Shown in pieces: positions 19,313-29,475 of a stretch of 64,000 nt of DNA (position 1 is the first letter of the stretch; each line of letters begins with the position of its first letter). Position numbers and translations under genes: made by a program. A model generated the notes under the pieces. That model was not told the DNA's origin. It did no database searches and saw nothing but the letters and a program-made list of their open reading frames with translations. Source of the DNA: Legionella micdadei (GTDB lineage Bacteria; Pseudomonadota; Gammaproteobacteria; Legionellales; Legionellaceae). Where the stretch lies: NCBI RefSeq assembly GCF_000953635.1, contig NZ_LN614830.1:2781001-2845000 (forward strand). The letters are read 5' to 3'.

Positions 19313-20440
19313 ATGACAAAACAATTCGTTGGGCTACCAAAAGCAGAATTGGATACCCCCTGCTTAGTTATTGAGCGCGAAAAGCTCTTCTTTAACTTAA
19401 AAAAAATGCAACAACATGCGATTAAAAACAAGGTTAATATAAGACCTCACTGCAAAACACACAAATGCAGTCAGTTAGCTAAGTTACAGATTGAACATGG
19501 GGCAATTGGCCTTAGTGTGGCAAAAGTTTCGGAAGCTGAAATACTGATTAACAAAGGGCTTAGAGGCATTTTAATTACCTCGCCTATTGTAAGCAAATAC
19601 AAGATCACTCGATTGCTGAACTGCTTGAAAAAAGCGCCTGACACCATGGTGGTTTTGGATAACCAGCAAAATTTAGCTGAGTTGAATGAAGCCGGAGCCT
19701 TAATTCAGCAAAAAATTAATGTGTTGGTCGATGTTGATCCAGGAATCGGTAGAACAGGAATAAAGCCGCATCTTGCCTTAGATTTAGGGCGTCAAATTGC
19801 GCGCTCTCAATGGCTAAATCTCAAAGGCATCCAATGTTATGCTGGTAATTTACAGCATATTTTTTCTTATGAAGAGCGTAAAGAGCGATCTTTACAAATC
19901 ATGCAGCTCGCCAGTGAGATCGTAATCGATTTTCGCAATGACAGGCTTCCCTGTGATATTCTCACAGGCTCCGGGACTGGGACTTATGATATTGATATCG
20001 CTGCATCCGAAATTACCGAGATTCAACCTGGCTCTTATACTGTGATGGATGTTGAATATGCAACGATTGGCTCAAAAGCACACCCAGAGCGCTTCGACAA
20101 TTTCCAACATGCGATGTCTTTACTCACGACAGTAATTTCCAGTAACCGCAACGAACACGTGACTGTTGATGCAGGAACTAAAGCAATTTATGTTGATCTG
20201 CATATAAAGCCGAAAATTATCAGCCACCCTCACCTTATCTATGACTGGGGTGGTTTCGGGGACGAACATGGAAAAATCATGACAACAGATAACGGACCAT
20301 TGCCCACCAATAAAGACGTGCTCGAGTTGATCGTCCCTCATTGTGATCCAACGATTAATTTATACGATAAATTTTATGTCGTCAGTAAAGGTATCGTTGT
20401 GGATGTTTGGGATATCGACTTAAGAGGCGCATGTCAATAA
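19313..20440 (+). CDS. D-threonine aldolase / D-serine dehydratase-like PLP enzyme (alanine racemase fold)
   Basis: A 375-aa fold-type III PLP enzyme. The N-terminal alanine-racemase-type barrel holds the cofactor Lys in RPHCKTHKC (about residue 48). The C-terminal DSD1-like beta domain has the zinc pair His-Cys in VPHCDPTINLYDKF (about 342-355), and GDEHGK upstream. This combination is typical of D-threonine aldolase and eukaryotic-type D-serine dehydratase. Which substrate is used cannot be decided. It follows the VOC gene but after a terminator, so it probably has its own promoter; a link to the LysR regulator is possible but unproven. Confidence 0.85.
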   Translation: MTKQFVGLPKAELDTPCLVIEREKLFFNLKKMQQHAIKNKVNIRPHCKTHKCSQLAKLQIEHGAIGLSVAKVSEAEILINKGLRGILITSPIVSKYKITRLLNCLKKAPDTMVVLDNQQNLAELNEAGALIQQKINVLVDVDPGIGRTGIKPHLALDLGRQIARSQWLNLKGIQCYAGNLQHIFSYEERKERSLQIMQLASEIVIDFRNDRLPCDILTGSGTGTYDIDIAASEITEIQPGSYTVMDVEYATIGSKAHPERFDNFQHAMSLLTTVISSNRNEHVTVDAGTKAIYVDLHIKPKIISHPHLIYDWGGFGDEHGKIMTTDNGPLPTNKDVLELIVPHCDPTINLYDKFYVVSKGIVVDVWDIDLRGACQ

Positions 20441-20521
20441 GTAAAACATCAGCCCCTATTGAGGCATATCTTGCGAGAAGACATCGGGAAGGCCTGAACT
20501 CCTCCTTAGTATGGGCCTTAC

Positions 20522-21217
20522 TTACCAATCGACTGTTTTACCGTCATAGGTGTGTAAAACTTCAGCGTGAGCGTCTGCTTTACTCGCTTCAATGACTTTT
20601 AACATGGAAGCGACGCTGGTGGGTGCATCAATCTCAGCGAGTGGTCCTCCCAATTCAGTTTTTACCCAACCAGGATGAAGCAATAGAACCTTTACTCCTA
20701 AATTAGCAACATCCACAGCAAATGAGCGCATGACACAATTCAAAGCCGCTTTACTAGCGCGATAAGCGTAAGCACGCCCCCACTGATTATCTGAGATCGT
20801 CCCTAAACGGGAGCTCATGCAAATAATTAACTTATCTTCCCCTTTTTGGAGATTGGGCAATAATGCTTCACTAACTTTTACGGCACCTAAACAATTCACA
20901 TTCATTACATTGAGAAAATTATCTCGGGTAATATTACCAATAGTAACCCCTTGCTCTCCTGTAATGCCGGCATTATTGATAAGCCAATCAATAGGGGTAT
21001 CGCCAAGCATATTAATCACTCTGGCAATGCTCTGATCATCGCTAACATCTAGGGTAATGATGGAAAGATTTTCATTCTTTTTAGCTAGCTCCTGAAGTAT
21101 CTCTGCCCTCTGTGGTTGACGGCAGGTGGCAATAACATTTTCTCCTTGGGTAGTTAATTGCTTAGTGAATTCTAGTCCTAACCCTCGGTTTGAACCGGTA
21201 ATTAATATCGTTTTCAC
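20522..21217 (-). CDS. Short-chain dehydrogenase/reductase
   Basis: Rossmann-fold NAD(P)H oxidoreductase of the classical SDR type. Seen: cofactor motif TGSNRGLG near the N-terminus, NNAG, catalytic Ser in CMSSRLG, and YRASK as the YxxxK pair. Similar proteins include the CsgA/sniffer-like carbonyl reductases; the substrate is unknown. Start chosen at GTG 21217 because AAAGGA lies 7 bases upstream and the protein then begins MKTILITG, as SDRs do (231 aa); the frame is open to a GTG at 21256. It lies 2-40 bp downstream of the YyaL-like gene and is probably cotranscribed with it. Confidence 0.88.
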   Translation of the reverse strand: MKTILITGSNRGLGLEFTKQLTTQGENVIATCRQPQRAEILQELAKKNENLSIITLDVSDDQSIARVINMLGDTPIDWLINNAGITGEQGVTIGNITRDNFLNVMNVNCLGAVKVSEALLPNLQKGEDKLIICMSSRLGTISDNQWGRAYAYRASKAALNCVMRSFAVDVANLGVKVLLLHPGWVKTELGGPLAEIDAPTSVASMLKVIEASKADAHAEVLHTYDGKTVDW

Positions 21218-21258
21218 TGATAAGTCCTTTAGGCCAGTTTTCTCAAAGTTTAGCACAC

Positions 21259-23265
21259 CTAACCGTATTGCTTGGAATCCTTAAGTTTCTTTCTTTCGGT
21301 GATAACTGCCTCACATTGGGTACCCCGACAAACATAAGCACAACCTGGACCTTGCGCCTTTTTTAAAGCAAGTGCCTTAGGAAGATCGGTGGTTTCTGCC
21401 GGAATAGCAAAAGTGTAATTGTTGATTGACTGCACGTCGTCTTGCCAAGCTTTGATTTCCTTTTCATCCCCCCGAATGATAATGATTTGCGGGGGTTTTA
21501 AGAAGTCTTTTAAGCCTAGCAATAGAGCGCAATGCTCAGCTGGATAGCGCAGTAGAGATGGCCAAGCAGCCTTCAGCGTTTTTTCTGCAGCATTTAAATA
21601 GCGGGATTCACCGACCAAATGCCCTAACACAAGGAGTACGCGCACTATAACCCCATTACCCGCTGGAATCGCATCATCCATCATGGTTTTCGGGCGGTAA
21701 AGTGGGGTTTCATGATTTTCGGGGGTAAAAAAGAACCCACCAGAATTTTTATCTGAAAACGACTCAAGCATTCGATCAGCAATAGCAATAGCAAAATTTA
21801 ATTGATTCGAATCCCAAGTTATCTGGAGGGATGTGATCAATGCATCCAACAAAAAAGCATAATCATCTAAATAAGCAGAGAGATAGGCTTTCCCTTCTTT
21901 ATAGCTTGCCAGCAAATAGCCATTTTGCCACATTTTTTGTCTAATAAAATGAAGCGCTTGTTGCGCAGAGGCGATAAATCGCCCCTCGTTTAAAAGAGCA
22001 CCCGCCAACAACAAACCTTTAATCATGAGACCGTTCCATGAAGTTAAAATTTTCTCATCGCGAAAAGGTCGAGGCCGCATCCTTCGTGCCTTTAACAATT
22101 TTCCTTTTGCGCTAAGCAATCTCTCTTTAACCTCATCCTGGCTAATGTTTAATAATTTTGCTGTTTTCTCTAAAGAGCAGGCTACATAAAGATGCCAATA
22201 ACCTTCGAAATTTGGGGGGTTATCTAACCCAAAATAACGCTTTACAACTTCAAATTCCTGCGAAGAGAGCAACCGTTGAATTTCTTTCTTATCCCAACGA
22301 TAAAATTTCCCCTCTTCGCCTTCGGAATCCGCATCAAAACTGGAAAAAAAACCTCCTTCCGATGCTTGCAATTCCGCTAGTACCCATTCTGATGTTTCAC
22401 GAACAATTTCCATAAAATAAGGCTCTTTATATTGCTTACTAGCTAGCGCGTAGAGTGATAACAATTGGCCGTTGTCGTAAAGCATTTTTTCGAAATGCGG
22501 AATGTTCCAGTTTTTGTCTACTGAATAACGATAAAAACCGCCAGCTAGCTGATCATAAATGCCCCCTTCCGCAATATGCATTAATGTGGAAAAAGCCATG
22601 GGCGATATTTCACGCAACAAATAATCCAGTTTACTCGCTTGAGGAAATTTAGGTGCACCGCCAAATCCCCCATTATCCTTATCAAAGTTCTGTTGCAAAT
22701 TAGCCAAACAAAGCTCTAAAGGCTTTTCATTTAAATTTGTGTCAGAAATAAAAGGTTGTTGCTGTTGTAAGATGCGGATTACTTCTTGGTTTTGCTGTTT
22801 AATTTCATTTGGTTTATGCTGGTAAAGATCAGCAATAAGGTGTAAAACTCGTTTAAAAGAGGGCAATTGAAAATGGGCTTCGCGTGGAAAATAAGTCCCA
22901 CTAAAAAAAGGAGTTAGATCAGGGGTCAAAAAAACCGTTAATGGCCAACCACCACTTTGTTGATTCAAAAGATTATGCGCAGTTTGATAGACTTTATCTA
23001 AATCAGGGCGCTCTTCCTTATCTACTTTAATGTTGATAAAGAACTGATTCATTAAATCTGCCGTTTCCTTATCTTCAAACGATTCGTGCGCCATCACATG
23101 ACACCAGTGGCAAGCAGCATAACCAATCGAAAGTAGGATAGGCTTATTTTCCTTTTGAGCTTTCTCTAGCGCCTCTTTACCCCAAGGGTACCAATTAACT
23201 GGGTTATGGGCATGTTGCTGTAGATAAGGGCTAAGTTCGTGAATCAATTGATTTGATTTTTGCAT
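21259..23265 (-). CDS. YyaL/SPATA20-type thioredoxin-domain protein (DUF255)
   Basis: A 668-aa two-domain protein. The N-terminus (about 1-165) is a thioredoxin-like DUF255 domain with the conserved NPVNWYPWG and a redox-type CHWCH ([18 protein letters not shown]); the rest is an alpha/alpha-toroid six-hairpin glycosidase-like region ([37 protein letters not shown]). The family is widespread but its function is not settled. It starts 10 bp after the perM-like gene on the same strand, suggesting an operon perM-yyaL-SDR. Confidence 0.9.
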   Translation of the reverse strand: MQKSNQLIHELSPYLQQHAHNPVNWYPWGKEALEKAQKENKPILLSIGYAACHWCHVMAHESFEDKETADLMNQFFINIKVDKEERPDLDKVYQTAHNLLNQQSGGWPLTVFLTPDLTPFFSGTYFPREAHFQLPSFKRVLHLIADLYQHKPNEIKQQNQEVIRILQQQQPFISDTNLNEKPLELCLANLQQNFDKDNGGFGGAPKFPQASKLDYLLREISPMAFSTLMHIAEGGIYDQLAGGFYRYSVDKNWNIPHFEKMLYDNGQLLSLYALASKQYKEPYFMEIVRETSEWVLAELQASEGGFFSSFDADSEGEEGKFYRWDKKEIQRLLSSQEFEVVKRYFGLDNPPNFEGYWHLYVACSLEKTAKLLNISQDEVKERLLSAKGKLLKARRMRPRPFRDEKILTSWNGLMIKGLLLAGALLNEGRFIASAQQALHFIRQKMWQNGYLLASYKEGKAYLSAYLDDYAFLLDALITSLQITWDSNQLNFAIAIADRMLESFSDKNSGGFFFTPENHETPLYRPKTMMDDAIPAGNGVIVRVLLVLGHLVGESRYLNAAEKTLKAAWPSLLRYPAEHCALLLGLKDFLKPPQIIIIRGDEKEIKAWQDDVQSINNYTFAIPAETTDLPKALALKKAQGPGCAYVCRGTQCEAVITERKKLKDSKQYG

Positions 23266-23274
23266 GATGCCCCC

Positions 23275-24330
23275 TTATATTGCTTCGTAGGCTTTTTTGA
23301 TTTGTCCATCCTGAGATAACAAGATTGCCAGAGGCCTTGTCGACTCAAAATGAGCAAAAATAATCATCATCATTACGGTAATCGGCACAGAAAGGAACAT
23401 CCCTAAAATACCCCAAATTGCCCCCCATAAGGCTAAAGAAAATAAAATTACAAGTGCACTTAAATTTAATGATTTTCCAAGAAACCGCGGCTCAACTAAA
23501 TTACCGATTACAAATTGTATGGCCACGATGCCTGAAGTAACGATTAGAAATGGCCACCAACTCTCAAATTGGATTAATGCCAGTAAAGCAGGGAAAGCCG
23601 TGGCAACGATTGCACCAATATTAGGGATAAAGTTAAGAAAAAAGATTAATAATCCCCAAAATTCGGCAAAATCCAGACCTACTGCTCTCATTATAATCCA
23701 GCTGGATGTGGCTGTAATAAGACTCAATAATGTCTTCAAACCTAAATAGATTTGCGTATCATTAATGATATGGCCCATGATATTATTTACCAAATCCCGA
23801 TGTTCTTTATGGGGAAAAAGTGCATCGAGTTTTTCCCGGAAAAAATGCTGCTCAACAAATAAAAAGCCGACATAAAGTGTAATCAATACTGCGGAACTCG
23901 TGATAGCGCTAAAAACAGCATAGATATTCATTATCATACCCTGGACACTTAAGCTCTTGAGAAATTGGTCGACAGATACCAATGCTTTGATATGAAAACG
24001 CTGATCAATCATATTATATATTTTATTCAGATGCTCTTGATAACGAGGGGCAGCGGCAATTACTTCACTCACATTGTTGGAAATGATATCGATTAAAATT
24101 TTTATAAAAACGGCAACAATAGCTAAAGCCAAAAACATACTTAGCCAATAAGGTAGGCGGGAACCAATGAAGGGAGTACGCTGCACTCCTTCCCTGACAG
24201 TGTTCAGCAAGTGCCAAATGAAAATAGCGATTACAATCGGAATCAATAAATTGCGGCCAATAATAAGCAAATAACCAATAATCCACATTAAAATTAATCC
24301 CGCCGTAAAAGTAACGGTACGGTTATTCAT
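23275..24330 (-). CDS. AI-2E/PerM-family permease
   Basis: Inner-membrane protein of the AI-2 exporter-like (TqsA/PerM) family, 351 aa. It shows about eight hydrophobic segments, grouped as family members show: two or three N-terminal, a soluble stretch about residues 75-145, then the conserved membrane block with AEFWGLLIFFLNFIPNIGAI and LGKSLNLSALVILFSLALWG. Transport substrate is unknown for most members. I chose ATG 24330 (TGGAG eight bases upstream); the open frame extends to a TTG at 24360. Divergent from recG across 122 bp. Confidence 0.88.
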   Translation of the reverse strand: MNNRTVTFTAGLILMWIIGYLLIIGRNLLIPIVIAIFIWHLLNTVREGVQRTPFIGSRLPYWLSMFLALAIVAVFIKILIDIISNNVSEVIAAAPRYQEHLNKIYNMIDQRFHIKALVSVDQFLKSLSVQGMIMNIYAVFSAITSSAVLITLYVGFLFVEQHFFREKLDALFPHKEHRDLVNNIMGHIINDTQIYLGLKTLLSLITATSSWIIMRAVGLDFAEFWGLLIFFLNFIPNIGAIVATAFPALLALIQFESWWPFLIVTSGIVAIQFVIGNLVEPRFLGKSLNLSALVILFSLALWGAIWGILGMFLSVPITVMMMIIFAHFESTRPLAILLSQDGQIKKAYEAI

Positions 24331-24452
24331 GCTTTTACTCCAATTAATCATTTCCTGCAAAAATAGCGCAGCCCGGATTATCGAGTCTTAACTATCAACT
24401 CTAACTTATTTTCCTGCTATTATCAGTTTTTTTCTTTGAATTTAAGAATCTC

Positions 24453-26525
24453 GTGCTTCAGCAATCTTGTGAAACACTACCCGGCGTAGGTCCAACCCTA
24501 AATGCTAAACTTAGCAAATGCGGAATAAATACAATAGCTGATCTCTTGTTTCATCTGCCCTATCGTTACCAGGATAGAACGCGGATTACGCCGATTTGTG
24601 ATTTACGTCCCGATGACTGGTGTGTTATTGCAGGCAGGGTATGTAAAACCGAAATTAAATACGGCAAGCGCATGATGCTTTATTGTTATGTGGAAGATAA
24701 AACTGGCATTTTAAAATTGCGGTTTTTTCATTTTAACAAACAACAGGTTAAAGCGCTCAATGAAAGCTATATGATTAGTGCTTTCGGCGAGGTACGCGAA
24801 TTTGCAAATACCCTGGAGATGATTCATCCCGAGTACCAATTAATTGCAAACGAAAATGACTTTAATGTGGATGAAACATTAACCCCCATTTATCCCACCA
24901 CCCAAGGCTTAACCCAAACCCGGCTGCGCCAAATAGTCAAGCTTGCTTTAGTGAATTATCGGGACCAGTTAATCAGCCTGGAATGGATGAGCCCGGAACT
25001 TTTGGAAAAACATCATTTCTGTCCTTTAGCCGAGGCTCTAGAATTGCTCCATAATCCACCTCCTGATATTTCTCTACAGGCTTTGGAAGACGGTTCGCAC
25101 CCTGCCCTGCAACGACTTGCTTTTGACGAACTGTTAGCCCAACGATTAAGCATGCAATTTGCCAGACTTCATCGAAGCAATCTAAGTGCACCAATTATCC
25201 CTATTGATTACCATTCACAGAAACGGTTCCTTAAACAATTGCCTTTTAGCTTAACCGCTGCTCAGCGCCGAGTAGTTGATGAAATTGCCCAAGATTTGGA
25301 GCAAACAAAACCCATGCTCCGATTAGTTCAGGGTGATGTGGGTTCGGGAAAAACGGTCGTTGCAGCACTTTCGGCTTTACAAGCCATTGCTAATGGTTAT
25401 CAAGTTGCTTTCATGGCTCCCACCGAATTATTAAGTGAGCAGCATGCAGTGAATTTACAAACCTGGTTTACGCCGCTTGGCCTCAATTGCCGCAGACTCA
25501 GTGGCAAAATGAAACTCAGTGAACGACGGGAAATCTTGACTCAACTGGCAAACCACCAGTGCCATTTGCTTATTGGTACCCATGCACTCTTTCAAGAAGC
25601 AGTTGCTTTCGCAAAGCTCGGTTTGGTTATCATTGATGAGCAGCACCGCTTTGGTGTCGAACAACGCTTGCTTCTTCAACAAAAAGGCCAGAAAGCTAAT
25701 CTGATTCCGCACCAATTACTCATGACCGCAACCCCTATCCCCAGAACACTTGCAATGACTCAGTTCGCACATTTGGACCTCTCTATTATCGATGAATTAC
25801 CCCCAGGACGAACACCCGTGACAACTGCGGTAATCAATCAAGAAAAAAGAGAATCCATCATCCACCGGCTTCACACTGCAATTGCCAGTGGACGACAAGC
25901 TTATTGGATATGTACCTTGATTGAACAATCAGAAAAATTGCAATGTATGGCTGCGACAGCCACTGCCGCAAACTTACAGGAGCAATTGCCCCAAGTGCGG
26001 GTAGGTCTCGTGCATGGGCGTATGAAAACAGTGGAAAAAGAAGCGACCATGGCGGCTTTTAAACAAGGTGAAATTGATTTACTTGTCGCCACAACGGTCA
26101 TCGAGGTAGGGGTCGACGTCCCTAATGCCAGCTTAATGATTGTTGAGAATGCAGAACGTTTGGGATTATCCCAGCTCCATCAATTGCGTGGTCGAGTTGG
26201 GCGAGGCAATACTCAATCCCATTGTCTATTACTTTATCAATCCCCTTTATCGGAATTAGGTGCAGCGCGCTTGCGTGTTATGCGAGCAACCACGGATGGT
26301 TTTATCATTGCAGAAAAAGATTTATACCTGAGAGGGGCAGGTGAAATTTTAGGTACCAGGCAAACAGGTTACCATCAATTTAAAATTGCTGACTTACAGC
26401 GCGATCAGAATCTCTTGACCATAGTGGCTTCAATGGCAAAAGATTTAATCCTGCATAATCTTGAACTCGCCCGCATCATTGCGAAACGCTGGCTTGGAGA
26501 TTTCGAACAGTTCCTGCAAAGCTAA
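24453..26525 (+). CDS. recG: ATP-dependent DNA helicase RecG
   Basis: Superfamily 2 helicase that remodels stalled forks and branched intermediates. 690 aa, full length. An N-terminal wedge/OB region begins with the helix-hairpin-like LPGVGPTLNAKLSKCGI. The helicase core follows: Walker A GDVGSGKT (about 290), motif Ia MAPTELLSEQHA, motif II as IIDEQHRFG (the RecG DEQH box), TATPIPRTLAMT, and motif VI QLRGRVGRG. The C-terminal DLYLRGAGEILGTRQTG is diagnostic for RecG. Start is GTG 24453; no strong Shine-Dalgarno is visible. A 520-bp gap with DnaA boxes follows. Confidence 0.97.
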   Translation: MLQQSCETLPGVGPTLNAKLSKCGINTIADLLFHLPYRYQDRTRITPICDLRPDDWCVIAGRVCKTEIKYGKRMMLYCYVEDKTGILKLRFFHFNKQQVKALNESYMISAFGEVREFANTLEMIHPEYQLIANENDFNVDETLTPIYPTTQGLTQTRLRQIVKLALVNYRDQLISLEWMSPELLEKHHFCPLAEALELLHNPPPDISLQALEDGSHPALQRLAFDELLAQRLSMQFARLHRSNLSAPIIPIDYHSQKRFLKQLPFSLTAAQRRVVDEIAQDLEQTKPMLRLVQGDVGSGKTVVAALSALQAIANGYQVAFMAPTELLSEQHAVNLQTWFTPLGLNCRRLSGKMKLSERREILTQLANHQCHLLIGTHALFQEAVAFAKLGLVIIDEQHRFGVEQRLLLQQKGQKANLIPHQLLMTATPIPRTLAMTQFAHLDLSIIDELPPGRTPVTTAVINQEKRESIIHRLHTAIASGRQAYWICTLIEQSEKLQCMAATATAANLQEQLPQVRVGLVHGRMKTVEKEATMAAFKQGEIDLLVATTVIEVGVDVPNASLMIVENAERLGLSQLHQLRGRVGRGNTQSHCLLLYQSPLSELGAARLRVMRATTDGFIIAEKDLYLRGAGEILGTRQTGYHQFKIADLQRDQNLLTIVASMAKDLILHNLELARIIAKRWLGDFEQFLQS

Positions 26526-27048
26526 ACGGTCAGTATTTAACTAGGCAGTGGTCCTAAAGTTTTTTGGTGTGCAAAAAAAATTCAGGGACATTCCTTACTA
26601 TTTTTTATCCAAGTCAAGATCCATCACAAGAAATAAATATTTTAAAAAATTTCAGTCAAGACTGTTTTTTCATTTTTTCTTTAGCTAAGATAGCTGAGCT
26701 GATTCTCATCTTCGTTCAATTAGAACTTGTGGATAACTTTCTCATCCTCCATTTAAAAAATAATGTTTTTTGATCTTGATTTTTTACCCAGCCCAGTATG
26801 GATAAGGACTTTCTTACTTTTTTGCTCATATTCAAGCGAAACGCTTTATCCACAAAATCTGTGGATAATCCTGTGTAAAGAATGTAAAACACCTTGAAAA
26901 TAAAGCTCAAAGTCGAGTTGCCCGAGAACTTACCAATTCAAGCTAAATGCGGCACCATAATTTCTTCATCCATAGGAAGGGCTGATTTCTATAGATTAAC
27001 CCTACGTATTTAGGTAAAATATTGGCCATTTTATTATCAGGTTTTCTC
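26526..27048. other. Gene-free, AT-rich 523-bp region with a cluster of DnaA boxes
   Basis: No convincing coding frame. Three perfect DnaA 9-mers (TTATCCACA) lie at 26728-26736 (minus), 26846-26854 (plus) and 26860-26868 (minus); the last two form an inverted pair 5 bp apart. A one-mismatch copy, TTATCCATA, is at 26797-26805 (minus). The 26600-26700 part is a run of A- and T-tracts. Origin-like or DnaA-titrating function is inferred only from these boxes. Confidence 0.55.
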
Positions 27049-28092
27049 ATGTCTTTAAAACGTAAAGCGGTAGCGCTGATTTCTGGCGGCCTAGACTCTA
27101 TGCTGGCTGTAAAAATCATGCAAGAGCAAGGTATTTATGTTGAAGGGATAAATTTCTATACTGGATTTTGTCATTCAGGACACACATCGGCAATTCGCAA
27201 CCAAAAAACGGGGAAACCCTTACGCAATGACGCTTTATGGGTGGCGGAACAACTTGGAATTAAACTTCATATAATCGATATTGTTGAACCCTATAAGAAT
27301 GTGCTTCTTAATCCTAAATTTGGTTATGGGAAAAATGTTAATCCTTGCTTGGACTGTAAAATTTTCATGGTGCAACAAGCCTATCAATGGATGTTGCAAC
27401 AGGGTTTTGATTTTATTATCACTGGCGAAGTGATAGGCCAGCGCCCCAAATCACAGCGCAGTGCTACTATGCCTATTGTTGCCCAGAAATCCGGGGCAGA
27501 AGATCGCCTATTACGTCCTTTGTGCGCCAAACTTCTTGCACCCACATTACCTGAGCGAGAGGGTTGGGTTAATCGCGATGCACTTTATGATTTCAGAGGC
27601 CGTAATCGCAAGCCCCAACTTAACCTTGCCGCATCGATGGCCATTGAAGAATTTGCTCAACCTGCAGGTGGGTGCTGTGTATTAACCGATGAAAATTACA
27701 CTCGCCGCCTACGGGATATGTGGGAGCATCGTGGGACGCGTGATTATGACATGGAAGACATTATTCTCTTAAAAGCAGGAAGGCATTTGCGCCTTAGCCC
27801 GTACTATAAAATGATCATCGCCCGAGACGAATCAGAAAGTAATTTTTTAACGGGCTATCGTAAGCAGTTTATCCATATGCAAGCCTTGGAACATCGTGGC
27901 CCGATGATTTTAATCGAAGGTCAACCTAATGAGGATGATTTAGTAACTTGTGCACGAATTGCCGGGCGGTTTTGTTCAGGTCGTGAAGAACCGGAGATTA
28001 AAATTGATTTGCACTATCCTGATGGCAAGTCGCAAATTTTAAAAGTACAGCCAATGCGTGCTGATGAAATTCAACAAGATTGGTATTTGTGA
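27049..28092 (+). CDS. PP-loop ATPase, thiouridylase-like (MnmA/ThiI-related) with C-terminal NFACT-R-like domain
   Basis: Adenylating sulfur-transfer enzyme of the PP-loop family, probably acting on tRNA. The ATP-pyrophosphatase loop SGGLDSMLAV is at about residues 13-22. Candidate catalytic or metal Cys residues sit in NPCLDCK (about 106-112) and GGCC (about 208-211). The last 120 residues (HLRLSPYYKMIIARDESE) resemble the NFACT-R/DUF814 region. Start placed at ATG 27049 with AGG upstream; the frame opens at a TTG at 27022. A tusA-like gene follows 7 bp later, which supports sulfur relay to this enzyme. The exact nucleoside modified is unknown. Confidence 0.8.
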   Translation: MSLKRKAVALISGGLDSMLAVKIMQEQGIYVEGINFYTGFCHSGHTSAIRNQKTGKPLRNDALWVAEQLGIKLHIIDIVEPYKNVLLNPKFGYGKNVNPCLDCKIFMVQQAYQWMLQQGFDFIITGEVIGQRPKSQRSATMPIVAQKSGAEDRLLRPLCAKLLAPTLPEREGWVNRDALYDFRGRNRKPQLNLAASMAIEEFAQPAGGCCVLTDENYTRRLRDMWEHRGTRDYDMEDIILLKAGRHLRLSPYYKMIIARDESESNFLTGYRKQFIHMQALEHRGPMILIEGQPNEDDLVTCARIAGRFCSGREEPEIKIDLHYPDGKSQILKVQPMRADEIQQDWYL

Positions 28093-28099
28093 GATAACA

Positions 28100-28336
28100 A
28101 TGCCCCATTATGAATTAGATGCCAGACGATTACTCTGTCCGATGCCAGTCATAAAAACGCAAAATATGAGCAAAAAACTGCAACATGGTGATACCATTAC
28201 TGTCATTGCAACCGATCCTGGCGCCCAGCATGATCTGCCCTGTTGGTGCCGTATTAATGGGCATCAACTCATTGAATGTAAAGAAATTAATGGTGAATTT
28301 CATATTACTCTACAACTGGTAAAGGACAATGCATGA
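28100..28336 (+). CDS. TusA-like sulfurtransferase
   Basis: Small (78 aa) sulfur-carrier of the TusA/SirA family with the persulfide-forming Cys in DARRLLCPMPVIKTQ, the CPxP motif. It probably hands sulfur to the upstream PP-loop enzyme, with which it forms a 7-bp-spaced pair. ATG 28100 was chosen because the protein then starts MPHYELDARRL, as family members do; the frame is open further upstream inside the previous gene. It carries extra Cys residues in LPCWCRI. Its stop overlaps the start of the CDF gene by 4 bases (ATGA). Confidence 0.85.
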   Translation: MPHYELDARRLLCPMPVIKTQNMSKKLQHGDTITVIATDPGAQHDLPCWCRINGHQLIECKEINGEFHITLQLVKDNA

Positions 28337-29475
28337 TTCAGCAAGAGAGATATCAGCAGGCAAAAAGGATTACCCTGATTGGAGCAATGACTAATGCGCT
28401 TTTAGGCTGTATCAAAATAGTTGGAGGCTATTTCTACCACTCTCACGCCCTCGTTGCCGACGGCGTTCATTCTTTTTCGGATCTACTTACTGATTTCATG
28501 GTTGTTTTTGCCTCCAAGTACGGAAGCCAAGATGCCGATGCTTCGCATCCTTACGGTCATCAACGCATAGAAACCGCTGCTACCTTGCTCTTAGCGGTTC
28601 TGCTAATTCTGGCTGGTGCAGGAATTGCCTGGGATTCATTTGACGAGTTGATTAATTATGCCGTTGAAAAACCAGGGTTATTCGCACTTCCTATCGCCAT
28701 GTTATCGATAGTCGCTAACGAAGGTTTATTTCATTATACCCATCACATCGGTAAACGCATTCAATCGTCTTTAATCATTGCCAACGCTTGGCACCATCGT
28801 TCTGACGCCGCATCATCTATTGTCGTGGCTCTGGGTTTACTAGGAAGCTTGTTCGGCTTTTCCTATCTCGATGCGATCGCTGCGATAATCGTCGGCTTCA
28901 TGATTATTAAAATGGGAATGAGTTACGGTTGGAACAGTGTAAAAGAACTAGTCGATAGTGCTGTGGAACCAAGCATGCTAGAAAAGATCAAGCAAATCAT
29001 CCAATCCGTTGATGGAGTAGAAAAAATTCATCAACTCCGCAGTCGGTCGATGGGAGGTGATATTTTCATTGATGTCCATATTCTCGTAAATCCTTACATC
29101 TCGGTATCAGAGGGACATTATATTGCGCAACATGTCGACAAGATTTTAGTCGAACAGCTCGATGCGGTTAAAGATGTAACTGTACACGTGGATCCCGAAG
29201 ACGATGAACAATGTTGTCCTTCCATCCATCTGAAAAATCGCAAAACCTTACATGACGAGTTATTTTTAGCATGGAAAAAAAAATTCCCGGACTTACAAAC
29301 TTGGACACTCCATTATCTCGACGGCAAAATGATTATTGAGCTTGAATGTGCTAAAGATTTCACAGCCTGGCAAGCGTTAAGGGAATATATCCAGCAAGAC
29401 TTAAAATCACATGATGACATAAAGCAAGTACGTCTAATTAGCATGCATGAGGTCATTAATCGTGAAACTCCCTAA
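28333..29475 (+). CDS. Cation diffusion facilitator (CDF) metal efflux protein
   Basis: Inner-membrane divalent-metal/proton antiporter of the FieF/MMT1 type, 380 aa. The metal-site helices show HALVADGVHSFSDLLTD and NAWHHRSDAASS, with the Asp/His residues that bind Zn, Fe or Mn. About six membrane segments are followed by the cytoplasmic ferredoxin-like domain (VDGVEKIHQLRSRSMGGDIF, DVTVHVDPEDDEQ). The domain continues past the usual end with a second C-terminal repeat-like segment of about 85 residues. Translation is coupled to tusA by an ATGA overlap and the 3' end overlaps the next gene. Confidence 0.92.
   Translation: MIQQERYQQAKRITLIGAMTNALLGCIKIVGGYFYHSHALVADGVHSFSDLLTDFMVVFASKYGSQDADASHPYGHQRIETAATLLLAVLLILAGAGIAWDSFDELINYAVEKPGLFALPIAMLSIVANEGLFHYTHHIGKRIQSSLIIANAWHHRSDAASSIVVALGLLGSLFGFSYLDAIAAIIVGFMIIKMGMSYGWNSVKELVDSAVEPSMLEKIKQIIQSVDGVEKIHQLRSRSMGGDIFIDVHILVNPYISVSEGHYIAQHVDKILVEQLDAVKDVTVHVDPEDDEQCCPSIHLKNRKTLHDELFLAWKKKFPDLQTWTLHYLDGKMIIELECAKDFTAWQALREYIQQDLKSHDDIKQVRLISMHEVINRETP

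Noticed and set aside
26564-26910. Two short open frames in the recG downstream gap
   Set aside because: Very Phe/Ile/Lys-rich, as expected of AT-rich non-coding DNA, and no ribosome site; DnaA boxes lie inside.
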